64,000 nt of DNA from Ochromonas danica (lineage: Eukaryota; Sar; Chrysophyceae; Chromulinales; Chromulinaceae). The notes beneath the pieces were generated by a model. That model was given only the letters and a program-made list of their open reading frames with translations, was not told the origin of the DNA and did not search any database. The stretch spans positions 81,562-145,561 of the forward strand of contig VKHL01000071.1 of NCBI GenBank assembly GCA_015146655.1. Direction: 5' to 3'. This document shows positions 18,818-29,000 of the stretch, piece after piece. The position numbers were made by a program, and so were the translations under genes. Each line of letters starts with the position of its first letter. Within the stretch, counting starts at the first letter, position 1.

Positions 18818-21637
18818 TTAATGGAAAAAGTAATCGCTCTTAGTCACTTCTCGAATTTCAAGAGTGCCTCTCTTGGGCAACTCGGGCAGATTAAGATCCG
18901 GGAAGCGACGCGCTATCGAGTCGCGCAAGTTCTCGAGGATGGGGTACTCGTACAGCTCGACGAAAGACTCTCGCAGACACTGGGCAAGAATAGGAGCATC
19001 TGAGGGATGCGTCCAAAAGGAATCGTGCACGGCAGCAAAGCTGAGTCCTCTCTCTTTCATGCGCAGAGAGGTCAGCAACATATGCGTGGCGTCGAGAGAG
19101 TGCACGAAGTTGGGAGGGAAAGCTGTCTTCTGCTTGCGACTTTCCACAGGCAAGTAGTCACTATTGAGAGCCAAGACAACACGCTGCAAGACAGTATTGA
19201 TAGAGTGACGAGCTTGCTTGCGATAAGGCTGGGCAACGGGCAGATTAAGAGGAGTCATCCAAGACATGCTATAGCCCTGGGCGGACACCATATTGGAGGT
19301 GACCGCCAACCAGTCCATGATCTCCTTCGCACTCTTGAACATCTCTCGAAGAGACTCCAAGGTGGTCTTTGCCAAATACTTGGCAGCCTGATCAATCTCC
19401 TGCTCCAGGGCGGGGGTCATGATGCGTTTGCTTTGCGCACCATTAGAAGTGAAATACTCCTCCAAACGAGAACGAATCTGATTCTTTGCACCAATGGCCG
19501 TCACTCCGTAGACACTTGTCATCACTGTTTGCTTGATCACCTTACGAGAAATCACAGGACGAACTAAACGTGCCAGATGACCATTCTTAGCGACCAAAGG
19601 GTCCTGATGGTCCTCAGGGATCAACTCATCCTGAGATAACTTGCGGCTGACTATCTCCAAAACTTTTGTGTAGACATCCTGTGGGCTGTCTGAAGGGACA
19701 AGGTTGACTGCCTTGCCTCCCAGCTCATCTCTGCCGATACCAGCATAATGCTGCAGACCGTTACAAGAGCCGTCCTGATGCACGGGCAGGCTGCAGCGAT
19801 AGCTTGTGGGATCATCTAAAGCATAGGCGTTAGCCAATTCATAGCAAGTAGCCAATGCCTGGAAAGGACTTTCAGCCTTGGCCCACCACATGTTTCCTTC
19901 CAAAGGTCTCTGTGCGCTCTCAAGGACGTTGCTCATATTCTCGTCCACCCAGGCTACTCGATCATCGAAAGAGATCTTGTTAATACCCCACAAGTTCGCC
20001 AGATGGATCTTTAACCATCGAAGACCTTCAGGGCCCACTTCTTTGGCGACAGAGAATCGCAGCAAACCTCTGCATAAATCAGATCCAATATGCGAGAGGT
20101 TGGGTGGTACAGGGTAAGCTCGACCACGGAAATCCATATTATGTGGGAAATAGATAACATCATTGATAAACTGTTGAGCAATGGAAAGCTTGATATTCAT
20201 ATCACAACGCAAAGAATGTAATTCAGCATTGCGTTTGAGCACACGCTTTGTCATTTGATTGAAGAGAACTCTGTCCACTTGAGGGGTAGCGTTCTCGCCT
20301 TCTCCAGCCACCATGAAATCTTCTTCTTTAGGCAAAGTGACGTTTTCTCTCGATGGGACCTCTCCAATCAACAGACCCCGTTCTAGTGCCTGAGTGATCA
20401 CCTCGTAGACCTCCTTGTTAATGCGCCAAGGAGTGCTACCAAGATAGTCCAAGCCTTCTAAGACTGTTTTAATATTTGCCTTTTGAACTATTTCCATCTG
20501 AGAGCGGGTATAGTGCTTCATCAGGGGGGCGCGAAGGTGGATATAGGCCCCATAGTACTGCTTGTTATTCCAGGGCTGGGGTGGCACCAACATTGGCAGC
20601 AGACGGGGGAAGACCAGACGCTTCTGTTGCGACTCATCGACACTATTAAACGCTGCAGTAGTCATAAATAAGACAGATGCTCTCTTCTGCGAACGAGGAT
20701 TAAACTCCGTGGAGCAGGTGAAAACAGGCTCTCCTCCCTCCAGCTTCACCTCTCGCACCAGCGTCTCTAACAAAAACCCGCCGATCTTGGCCTTCAGTGC
20801 AAGACTCCATGGCTCTTTATCATTGAGAATGCGCTTGACACTCCTATAGAGAGCACGCACTTCTTTCTTGTTCTTGTTATTTCGTAACTCTAGTAACTTC
20901 TTCTTGGCGAAGGTGTCCTCCTTGTCCTTCTGTTGCCGCAGTTTCTCCATATTGTACTCAATCTCCAACAGAGAACCAATCTCACTCAACAAGACCGCAA
21001 TCTTAACACCAGCATTGCCAGCCCGCAAGATGGCTCCGATGACAGTGTCCAAAGTGACGACCGCCACCTTCTGCACCGGCAGGGTGAGGAGGTAAGGACC
21101 ATAGATGGAGCGATCGACACCACTCTCACGCATTTCGATCTTCTGACCTTCGTTTGCCAAGGCAATGACGAAAGGCTCGTACCAGTTAACGAGGTTTCGC
21201 TTCACATTCTGTGTGCTGGTGCTCTGCCCCACAGACTGCAAGTTCTTGATCAACTGAATGCGCTCCTCAGAAGCAGCCAGATATTGATCCATCTCTATCT
21301 TAATTTGTCTCTCATAAAGACTCAAGGCTTTCTCTTGATTGCGGTGAGCGACGGACTTGTCAGGATGAGCTTTGGCCTCCTCCAGTACTCGCTTGAAAGT
21401 GGCCATGACAGAATAGGCATTGGTCACTCCGAACTGCTTTAATTTCTGGTCCAAGGATTGGATAGGATTGACATTAAAAGAAGGTGGAGAATGCGCAGGA
21501 GGTACGGTGGAAAAGTCTGGTTCCACGTTAAGATGATTGCTGACAGCAGGCAGAACAGAAGAAAAGACACGCCGAGCTGATTGCGACGGAAATTGGATTC
21601 GGCCTGAGACCTTTACTCTATTCCTAGCTAGCAACAT
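18818..21637 (-). CDS. POLRMT: Mitochondrial (T7-like) RNA polymerase
   Basis: Single-subunit phage-type RNA polymerase of 939 residues in one exon. The N-terminus (MLLARNRVKVSGRIQFPSQS...) is basic, Ser/Arg rich and free of acids, as a mitochondrial presequence. Conserved blocks are PHNMDFRGRAYPVP, motif A VHQDGSCNGLQHYAG with the first metal Asp, motif B SRKVIKQTVMTSVYG, and motif C AAVHDSFWTHP with the second Asp. The C-terminus is SDYFFH. The length is in the usual range for such enzymes. It transcribes organelle DNA; if the organism has a plastid, a plastid-targeted paralogue could exist elsewhere. A broken copy of its 3' end lies at 17.2-17.5 kb. Confidence 0.96.
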   Translation of the reverse strand: MLLARNRVKVSGRIQFPSQSARRVFSSVLPAVSNHLNVEPDFSTVPPAHSPPSFNVNPIQSLDQKLKQFGVTNAYSVMATFKRVLEEAKAHPDKSVAHRNQEKALSLYERQIKIEMDQYLAASEERIQLIKNLQSVGQSTSTQNVKRNLVNWYEPFVIALANEGQKIEMRESGVDRSIYGPYLLTLPVQKVAVVTLDTVIGAILRAGNAGVKIAVLLSEIGSLLEIEYNMEKLRQQKDKEDTFAKKKLLELRNNKNKKEVRALYRSVKRILNDKEPWSLALKAKIGGFLLETLVREVKLEGGEPVFTCSTEFNPRSQKRASVLFMTTAAFNSVDESQQKRLVFPRLLPMLVPPQPWNNKQYYGAYIHLRAPLMKHYTRSQMEIVQKANIKTVLEGLDYLGSTPWRINKEVYEVITQALERGLLIGEVPSRENVTLPKEEDFMVAGEGENATPQVDRVLFNQMTKRVLKRNAELHSLRCDMNIKLSIAQQFINDVIYFPHNMDFRGRAYPVPPNLSHIGSDLCRGLLRFSVAKEVGPEGLRWLKIHLANLWGINKISFDDRVAWVDENMSNVLESAQRPLEGNMWWAKAESPFQALATCYELANAYALDDPTSYRCSLPVHQDGSCNGLQHYAGIGRDELGGKAVNLVPSDSPQDVYTKVLEIVSRKLSQDELIPEDHQDPLVAKNGHLARLVRPVISRKVIKQTVMTSVYGVTAIGAKNQIRSRLEEYFTSNGAQSKRIMTPALEQEIDQAAKYLAKTTLESLREMFKSAKEIMDWLAVTSNMVSAQGYSMSWMTPLNLPVAQPYRKQARHSINTVLQRVVLALNSDYLPVESRKQKTAFPPNFVHSLDATHMLLTSLRMKERGLSFAAVHDSFWTHPSDAPILAQCLRESFVELYEYPILENLRDSIARRFPDLNLPELPKRGTLEIREVTKSDYFFH

Positions 21638-22182
21638 GGCATAGAATGGTAGAGGTAAGGCTGGACAGGTAGGGATCGGGACAAGATGACGATGACGAGG
21701 AATGGAGTTGTTCGATCTGGTTGGCCAAGGCAGCGCTGGTTGGCTGAGTGTGTGTGTGTGTGTGTGTCACTGGCGGTGTGTGTTCTGCAGCTCTGCTGTT
21801 CTGTGGAGAGAGGGCCTTCACCCCCGCCATTCCTTGAAACCCTGCTTTTCTGAGATTTTACTCTCATTTCGCTATATATATTCACTTCTCTTTTCCACCT
21901 CTCTGAAGGCAGAACGAGCGACGATCCCCACGCAAACATAATTACCGTTCGGATTAACTTTATGGTTATCTACACCGTAAACCATAGCACAGCTGTGATT
22001 GCAAGTCTTAGACCCACTTAAACCACACAATTGCTAGCTTATCTAGGTTAGTTATATCAAGATTTCAACTTTTCCGCCAGACTGTGGAGAGACAGTCGCA
22101 CCAGTTGAAGTCTCGTAGTTTAAAGATGGTTGGATAGGGTACAGTAACTTGGACAAGTGCTGGGAGTGTGCTTAGACCTATC
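21638..22182. other. Intergenic region with (TG)n
   Basis: Upstream of the RNA polymerase gene and 3' of ATG3. It contains a TG dinucleotide run at 21747-21767. No coding sequence is seen. Confidence 0.6.
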
Positions 22183-23136
22183 TTATGACAGCTGAACATC
22201 GCTAGTGTAATCATACTCAATTGTGGGGACAACAGATTGGATGAACTTCAAGAAGATGAAGAAGTATTTGTCCACGGTAGGCGTCACACCGCTTTCCTGT
22301 AGCGCCTTGATTATAGTGAGCATTGCTGGCGCGTGTTGGCAAGGGTGAATAGAAGCTATAACAAAATGAAAACCCCGTATGAAAAGGAGCTATCAGGATT
22401 GACTAGGTCATAATAGAGTCTTACCGTGTGGCGCAGAGAGGTGCGGGTGAGGATCAATCGTTACGGTGCGCTTGGCATAGTCTTGAATGACATCTTCAAA
22501 GATCGCCTCAGGAGAGAGGACACTGCCGCTCTCATCGTATCCAAACAGCCAAATGCGAGGCGTGCGGTAGTAGTTGTCGTAAGTGATGGAGACGTCGTAT
22601 CTCCTCGCACTCAATAGGTGGTCCTCCTCTCCTTTGCACGGGTCCGCTGTTGCGGCATCAAGCTCAAGTCCTTCTTCTTCTAAGTCTAGGTGACTGCTAG
22701 CGGCGGCTGGGGTAGCAGCTTTGGCAAGGGGGGCAGGGGGGAGGAGGGACTTCTGAGGATCTCGCACACTCGCCCATTCGTCCGAAATACTCGCAGAATT
22801 TACATCAACGAAGTCATCATTGCCTGGCTTGCCTTCGGCGCCTTCTTCCGCTCTTTCCACGTCCTCGTCCAGCTCAGCGCCGGCCAGCGAGGAGACGCGA
22901 TGATAAGAAGGCACGCCATCCGTGGCTAAGAACTGTTTATTGGGGGGCAAGTATGGCCTTTGTTTGGAGGCCTCACCACTTTCCCACCTCCAGGAGGGAC
23001 AGTTGGCCACCAGCTGGTCCCCTGCCCGCACAAACTCCTCGGGAGTCAGCATGCCCTTCTCAAGAAATACAGACTCTGTGAGCACGGGGGTGAGATATTC
23101 TCTAGCGCTTTTAAACAGTTGGAAAGCTCCTTCCAT
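22183..23136 (-). CDS. ATG3: ATG3, E2-like enzyme for ATG8 lipidation
   Basis: Exons 23136-22425 and 22355-22183 join in phase 1 to 294 residues. The N-terminus (FKSAREYLTPVLTESVFLEKGMLTPEEFVRAGDQLV) is the membrane-sensing helix and first part of the E2 fold. An acidic, poorly conserved linker follows. The C-terminal half reads YDVSITYDNYYRTPRIWLFGYDE and, in exon 2, SIHPCQHAPAM with the catalytic Cys in HPC. The end, KFIQSVVPTIEYDYT, is diagnostic for ATG3. ATG3 accepts ATG8 from ATG7 and passes it to phosphatidylethanolamine. Without splicing the HPC motif would be missed. It sits about 4.4 kb from the last ATG8 copy, and a reverse-strand TTAAGTTAAC lies upstream (23246-23255). Confidence 0.96.
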
Positions 23137-23615
23137 GACTCAAATGCGATAGACGATGAGGGAATGTTTGTTTATGTTAATTGTGGGATTCCTTCTGATT
23201 CTCTCACATGAGAGAGACGTTAACTTACACGATTCTCCGCTCATCGTTAACTTAAGAGCACATCGCAATCCCACCCAGAACAGTGCAGGAATCACATTGG
23301 TAGAGCACTCGCATGCAGAGAGGATGAGTAAGTAATAGTGTTGTAAAGCTGGGGTAGTTTTGTGATGATGCTATACTAGTGTGTCATACTATACTATACT
23401 GTTGCTCGTGTGCTATGGTCTAACTGCATTAAATCTGAATGATGCACAGTGTAGTGTGTATGATGTTAACTACTACGGGCTTAGATAAGAGCAGTGGCGT
23501 TGATTGATACTCTTCTAGGCAATGGGCGGAAAGCAAGGAAGCTCATAGCAGTGTGGAGGAAGGTAGTTACGGTTACCGGACCAGCTAGGGTAGCCAGACT
23601 AGACTGCTGACTCCC
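23137..23615. other. Intergenic region between ATG3 and RPL23
   Basis: Promoter side of ATG3. It contains the decamer in reverse orientation (GTTAACTTAA at 23246-23255) and a near copy at 23219-23228. No gene is seen. Confidence 0.6.
23246..23255 (-). promoter_or_regulatory. TTAAGTTAAC decamer upstream of ATG3
   Basis: Exact reverse complement of the decamer found before ATG8 copies D, F and G, 110 bp upstream of the ATG3 start codon. Confidence 0.55.
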
Positions 23616-24191
23616 TTAGAGGATGGAGCCAGAGTTGGAGGCGATACGAGGCCACATATCGGCGCACTCCTTGGCAACAGGGCCAGAGACGGCAGAGCCC
23701 TTCATCTCACCCTTGTTGTTGACGATGACACCGGCGTTGTCCTCGAAGTAGATGAAGACTCCTTCCTTTCTGCGCCAGGTCTTGCGCTGACGAACGATGA
23801 CAGCAGGGTGCACCTTCTTTCTCAACTCAGGCTTTCCCTTCTTACAGGAAGCCATGACCAAGTCGCCCACGGTGGCGGAGGGCAGCTTGTTGAGTCTACC
23901 CTTGACACCATAGACGGAGATGATCATCAAAGACTTGGCGCCAGTGTTGTCAGCGCAGTTCACAACAGCGGCAACAGGGAGACCTAAGAGAGTCAATAGA
24001 GAGGGAGAAGTCAAGGCTCTGTCTGTTTGTCTGTCTGTGCTAGCAGTTCACTTACCCAAAGTCATGCGAAACTTGGTTCCAACAGCTCCTCCTCGTCCTG
24101 AAGGAAAAAATACCCCACAGCCACCAGGTGATTTGGTAAATCATAGAGGAAATAACAAAGCAGAAGAAGAAGACAACTCACCTTTTCCCAT
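23616..24191 (-). CDS. RPL23: Cytosolic ribosomal protein uL14 (RPL23)
   Basis: Large-subunit ribosomal protein of 139 residues. Three exons, 24191-24182 (only 10 bases), 24097-24056 and 23983-23616, splice in phase to give [20 protein letters not shown], followed by [20 protein letters not shown]. Further signature blocks are [40 protein letters not shown] and [18 protein letters not shown]. Introns crowded at the very start of the gene are typical for ribosomal protein genes. The protein forms part of the GTPase-factor and subunit-bridge region of the 60S subunit. Confidence 0.97.
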
Positions 24192-24544
24192 TTTGTCTTT
24201 GTCTTAGCTAATTCACCACACTAGACTTTGTGATGACAAGAGGCAGAGAGACAGACAGAGCCAGCCACTAACCACAGAAACCAGCCAAAGAACCCACTGG
24301 GAAGAATACTTTTCTCCCAGATTATCTTCCCTTGCCTGTGAAACGACTTTTCGAATCAAAGAAACGCACGGCATCATGACAACATGCTGCTGTACAGTGT
24401 TGGGCATTGCGCGCAATCGAATCCCGCCGCAATAGTGTAGAACCTTGTCTTGTCCTCGTCTTGACTATATTCTGGAGAGTGGAACTTCCTTCTGGAGTGG
24501 TCTTGATTTCATAGTACATTTTAATAATTTGTGGAATATTTTCT
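24192..24544. other. Divergent promoter region, RPL23 and Tudor-like gene
   Basis: About 350 bases between the two start codons. No exact TTAAGTTAAC and no ORF of note. Purine-rich AGAGGCAGAGAGACAGACAG at 24238-24257 is the only conspicuous feature. Confidence 0.6.
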
Positions 24545-25384
24545 ATGGGGACAGCAGCCTTGGTACCTTCTCGAGGTTCATGCGAGTTGCCCGAGTCCAG
24601 CAAAGAGAGCGCCAGTGACTTTGTGGCAGCCTTGGAGCTCGCCCCAGAGAAGGTTAGCCCCGACCCCTCCCCTCTCATCCCTCTGTATCTCCCAGAGATC
24701 TAACCTTCCTTCTCTTGGCAGTGCCGGCCTGTCTCTCTGGATCGGCAGAGCGAGAGCAAAGGTCCTCGCTTGGGCACCCAACCGCGTGACGATGGCTCCA
24801 CCAAGTCCTTTGATGGCTTTGTATCGCGTAGAAAGCTCTCTCTCGCCGATATGCTTTCTCGAAGTCACTTGGACTGTGAGAGCGGCAAGTTCATCTTCAG
24901 CCCCTCGACTGACCAGATCACTGTGGGCGATATCGTGCGCGTGCACTTCTACGAGAGCGAGAAGGAAGGGATAGTTATTGAGAAACTCTCTCAGAGTACT
25001 CTGCGGGTGGACTTCGGAGAGTTCATCAAGGAGTGCACGGTAGAGAACTGCCAGCTGCTGGTGCGCTCCGTGGAGTTCGAAGTGGGAGACAAAGTAGAGG
25101 CCAGGCCTCATGGATCAACCTTATTCTTCGTAGGCAAGGTCATCAAAGTACATGAAGACAAGTCCATCGATGTGCTCATGGACGGAGATGACCCCGACGA
25201 CATCGAGACCAACATCCCTCTAGAGGAGGCGCGGAAGCTCATGAGCAGACGTTCCGTCGTGGTCAGTCGCTGGAAGCGCGCATTTATGCTCGTCATCGCA
25301 GCAAACTTCTTTAAACGAATTGCTTTCAAGCCTCAAAGTGAAGAAAAACATGAGGAGAAGGAGGCTATGCGGGAAGAAAAGTAA
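24545..25384 (+). CDS. Tudor/Agenet-like domain protein
   Basis: Exons 24545-24652 and 24722-25384 join in phase 0 to about 256 residues. After a Ser-rich start comes FVSRRKLSLADMLSRSHLD, then two SH3-barrel-like units: ITVGDIVRVHFYESEKEGIV...LRVDFGEFIKECTVENCQLL and FEVGDKVEARPHGSTLFFVG...SIDVLMDGDDPDDIETNIP. The pattern (G-D-x-V ... W/F-x-G-x-V ... V-x-F/M-D-G-D) is that of Tudor or Agenet domains, which read methylated Lys or Arg or serve as scaffolds. The aromatic cage is not obvious in either unit. The C-terminus is basic then Glu/Lys rich. The partner is unknown. Confidence 0.65.
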
Positions 25385-26024
25385 TTTCGATACTTGGTAT
25401 CATGAACAACAACAATACGATTATAACAACAACAACCAGTTGAAGTGGACGATGATTATGGGGGAGATCGCTCACTATCCAATCCAGTGGGATGGATTCA
25501 GACTTATCTATCCATCCTCTCTCTCCTTCACATAGACTAGCCAGAGCGTTGCATTCCCTCCCTCCTACAACCCATCAACACTATTCTACTATCCGATCAC
25601 GAACAAGATCATTGTACTGTATCTCCCCCCTGCCTGTTTTCTTTTGTTTCGTTCTCTTGGTTCTTTGTAGTGTTCTCTTTTACACGACACGACCTGTTGC
25701 AAGTGTTCTTCGTTCCCTGTGGACATGTTGATTTGCGCATTAGATGTTATTATGTTTATCGATTCTGGAGCTGTGATTTTGATGGAAATGAGATGGTGGG
25801 TCGGTCAGACGGTTTAGTCTATACGGAGTACTGAGTATTCTCGACAATTGGCTGCCACGAGCTAGTGATTCGCTCTTTTGGACTGCCTGCAGGTCTCTCT
25901 GTAAATATCTATCAGATCTAAGCACAACAGTTATGACATAAGATAGCTAGTGTAGATTGTGTAAAACGAATGAATTGTTTTTCGAGGGCTGTTTTGGTGG
26001 TTAGAGTGGATAAGTTAGAGAGAA
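25385..26024. other. Intergenic region between convergent genes
   Basis: 3' flanks of the Tudor-like gene and of the giant minus-strand gene. CT-rich around 25500-25570. No gene, repeat or RNA structure is recognised. Confidence 0.6.
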
Positions 26025-29000
26025 TCAGTAGTGACCAGGCTTGGAAATGCGCACAGCGCCATTGTTGCCTCGATGAGTGAGAGTGGCATCGCCAAGGCCG
26101 CCTTGTCCAGCCAGTCCTCCCACTTTGTCCCACTCCCCTATCCCACAAGCAGCTGGGGGGTTGTGTTGTAACCCTCCTGGTTGGTAGTCATGGCCTAGGA
26201 TGACCACATAGTCCCGGACTATCTCTGGATTGACATAGCTTGATCCTCCACCACCACCTCCCGAGATACCAGGAGAAGTCCCTCCTCCGCCACCGCCGTA
26301 GTAACCTCCCCCTCCCCCTGCACCAAACTCGCACCCGCTTCCACCTTGCCACATACCGCCTTCCGTGGCCGGCCACTGAGCATTATAGGTCGTCCCAGTC
26401 TCTCCCGCTCTACCAGGCATGGAAGCTGTCGCAGTCCCGCCATTGACGGGGTCGATGCGACTACCTGGAAGTTCACCTTCGAGTCCTCCTCCAGGGCGGC
26501 CGGATTGTGATCCTCCCCCACCTCCCCCACCAGCGACAATGTAGACTTGACTGCCTCTCGGTGTGCGTCTACAAAGGGCGGAATAGCCGCCACCGCCTCC
26601 ACTAGCCCAGACCTTGCCACCGGCATAGCCCACGCCACCGCCAGGCATACCCCCAGCACTCTCTCCGCACCGCGCCTCAACTACCACCATACTCTTCCTA
26701 TCCTCGCCAGGCTCAGAGTTAGGCCGTTGTTGCAGTTGCTGGCTTTTTGGTGTGCGCTTTAGACGTTCTGTTTCTTGGAGTCGCTTCAAAGCTTGAATGC
26801 GACGTTGTTCTTCCAGAGAAGCGATCTCCATCTCAACTCCTGGAACCCCTTCGCCTCCTCCTTCACCAACAGTGATTTCCAGCACGCTGAAAGGCTCAAC
26901 CACGAGAATAGCTTCAACATAGGCGCCTCCTCCTCCATCACCGCCTTGTCTACCGTGAAAATAGCCACTGCCCCCACCCGCTCCCCACAGCTGCACCTTC
27001 AGGCGCGTTATTTTCTTGGGGATGCGGTAAATATACACTCCAGGGACAGTGTAAGTGGTTACTCCTAAAGCCATAAGGTGGTAGTCGCGATGAGCTGCAC
27101 GGTCACAGGCTCGCATTTGTGCAGCGCATTCTTTGCCGTCATCATATAGCCAATTGCATCGCACCACGCGTAGTTCGCATTCATCAGTTTCATGGAGTAA
27201 ACGATCATCTTCTGCTTGAATCAACATCTCGACAGTTCCTCCAAATTTCGTGCCACAGCCCAAGCGGCACTCTAATGGCTTGGCAGATCTCTTTACACAG
27301 CGCTCTGACAGATGCTTGTCCAGTTCTTCGAAGCACACCCATTCTAGACATTGTAGAGGACAGATGACTAACCGCTTTACACACTCTTCGGTCTCATGAT
27401 ATTGTTGATTGGTGACCATCCCTAATACAGAGTTTTCTCTGTGCACCAAGCTATTGTCCACAACTTCCCCGTTACTATCTAATGGATCGCTGGGATGAGG
27501 ACCATTTTCAATCACAGAGGAAGAAGACATAGGCCGCATGATCACAGAGGTCGATGAATTGAAAGTAGTCGTGCCATCTGAATGGGGAGCTAGCCAGAAC
27601 TCCTCAGTATGTTTTACAGGACAGCCTAGTGCGCATCCAATAATCCGCTTGGCGCAACGATGCTTTTGATGGTCTTCTTGCTCATGTCCGATACGAAACC
27701 AATCCCCACAACCCCATTCACAGATCATGAATCCGTCAGCTTGTCTCTTCATGGCGATATGCGCTCTTCGAATAATCTTTCTTCGTCTTAGGGATTTTGG
27801 AGTAGTCATAATAACTTCTTTGTCGCGCAGAAAGTTCTCCACGTATTGAACCCTGCCTTGTGCTTCTTCTTTCTTCTTCATTAACTCTTGTCTGAGAAGA
27901 TTTCGCTTGAGCACACGATCTTCCATTTGATATTTGAGTTCCAAAGATCTCAACATTTTCAACTCTTCAGCACGAGACATGCGGAAACCTGATTCAGCTT
28001 TCAACGCTGCCACTTCATCGTAGACTCGATCTCGTCGAACTTTCCCCTCCAACCGATCGATCTCTTCCCGAACAACCTGTGCCTCTAACTCAATACGCTC
28101 TAAGCGACCTCTCATAAGACGTGTAGTTGCGCTGACCGCAGAGACAGCCGCAACTTTTGCCGATCCTGTCCCACCAGCTTCTCCCTCGACACCAGCCAGT
28201 TGCCTGGTCAGCTTGTAAGCATTGGATTTCATATCCTCCAGCTGCTCTAGCTCTCGTTGTAGTTTCAGTTCTCTTTCTCGCTGTGCTTTGCGGTTATCTG
28301 CCTCACGACGCCGTCGGATCTGCTGCCTCCATTTCACTTCCATGCGAGCTAGCATAAGTGATTCTCCTTCCATTGGCACGGACTTGATGAGCATGCGAGG
28401 TACCCATCTCGCCATAATATCGGGAACATATTTATGCACAAGATCATACATGTCTTCACCTGTTTGATCGTCGAATCGAACCTTGGTCACCACTGCCGTC
28501 TCGTCCATGCGTCGCGTAGGGAAGCGAAAGATCACTTCTTGACCTTCCTTGAATGCAGACTCAGGTTTAGTGTTCTTGACATAGAGCGCTGGTTTGTCCC
28601 ACTGATAGACATTGTCTTCTTCCTGCCAATAGAAGTATTGTGCAGTGATGTTATCTGTATATTCCTCCCACTCCCATCCGTCAACATCCAAGAAGTCTCC
28701 GACTGAACGAGATCGCCGACGAAGATAAGCCCATCCTGCCAAGATCTCCTTTAGCTTTTGTACTTCAGGTGGAGGATCAAAAGCAAAAGAGCAAGACTGC
28801 CAAGTAAAGATTGGCCGTGCTCTTCGAAACTTCTGTCTGTAAACAGTTTGTAATCGCAAAGCCGCTTTCTCGCTTTGGAAAGACTCATGCTGAACGTAGA
28901 AGACTTGATCAAGAAGTGGATGAAGCATTTCGTCCCATTCTCCAAAGACTCTTCGAGTGATGGCATCTTTGTAGAGACGGAGCCAGTCGATGCCTCCGAG

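Noticed and set aside
18821-21442. Several long plus-strand open frames opposite the RNA polymerase gene
   Set aside because: They are antisense shadows of a strongly conserved single-exon gene.
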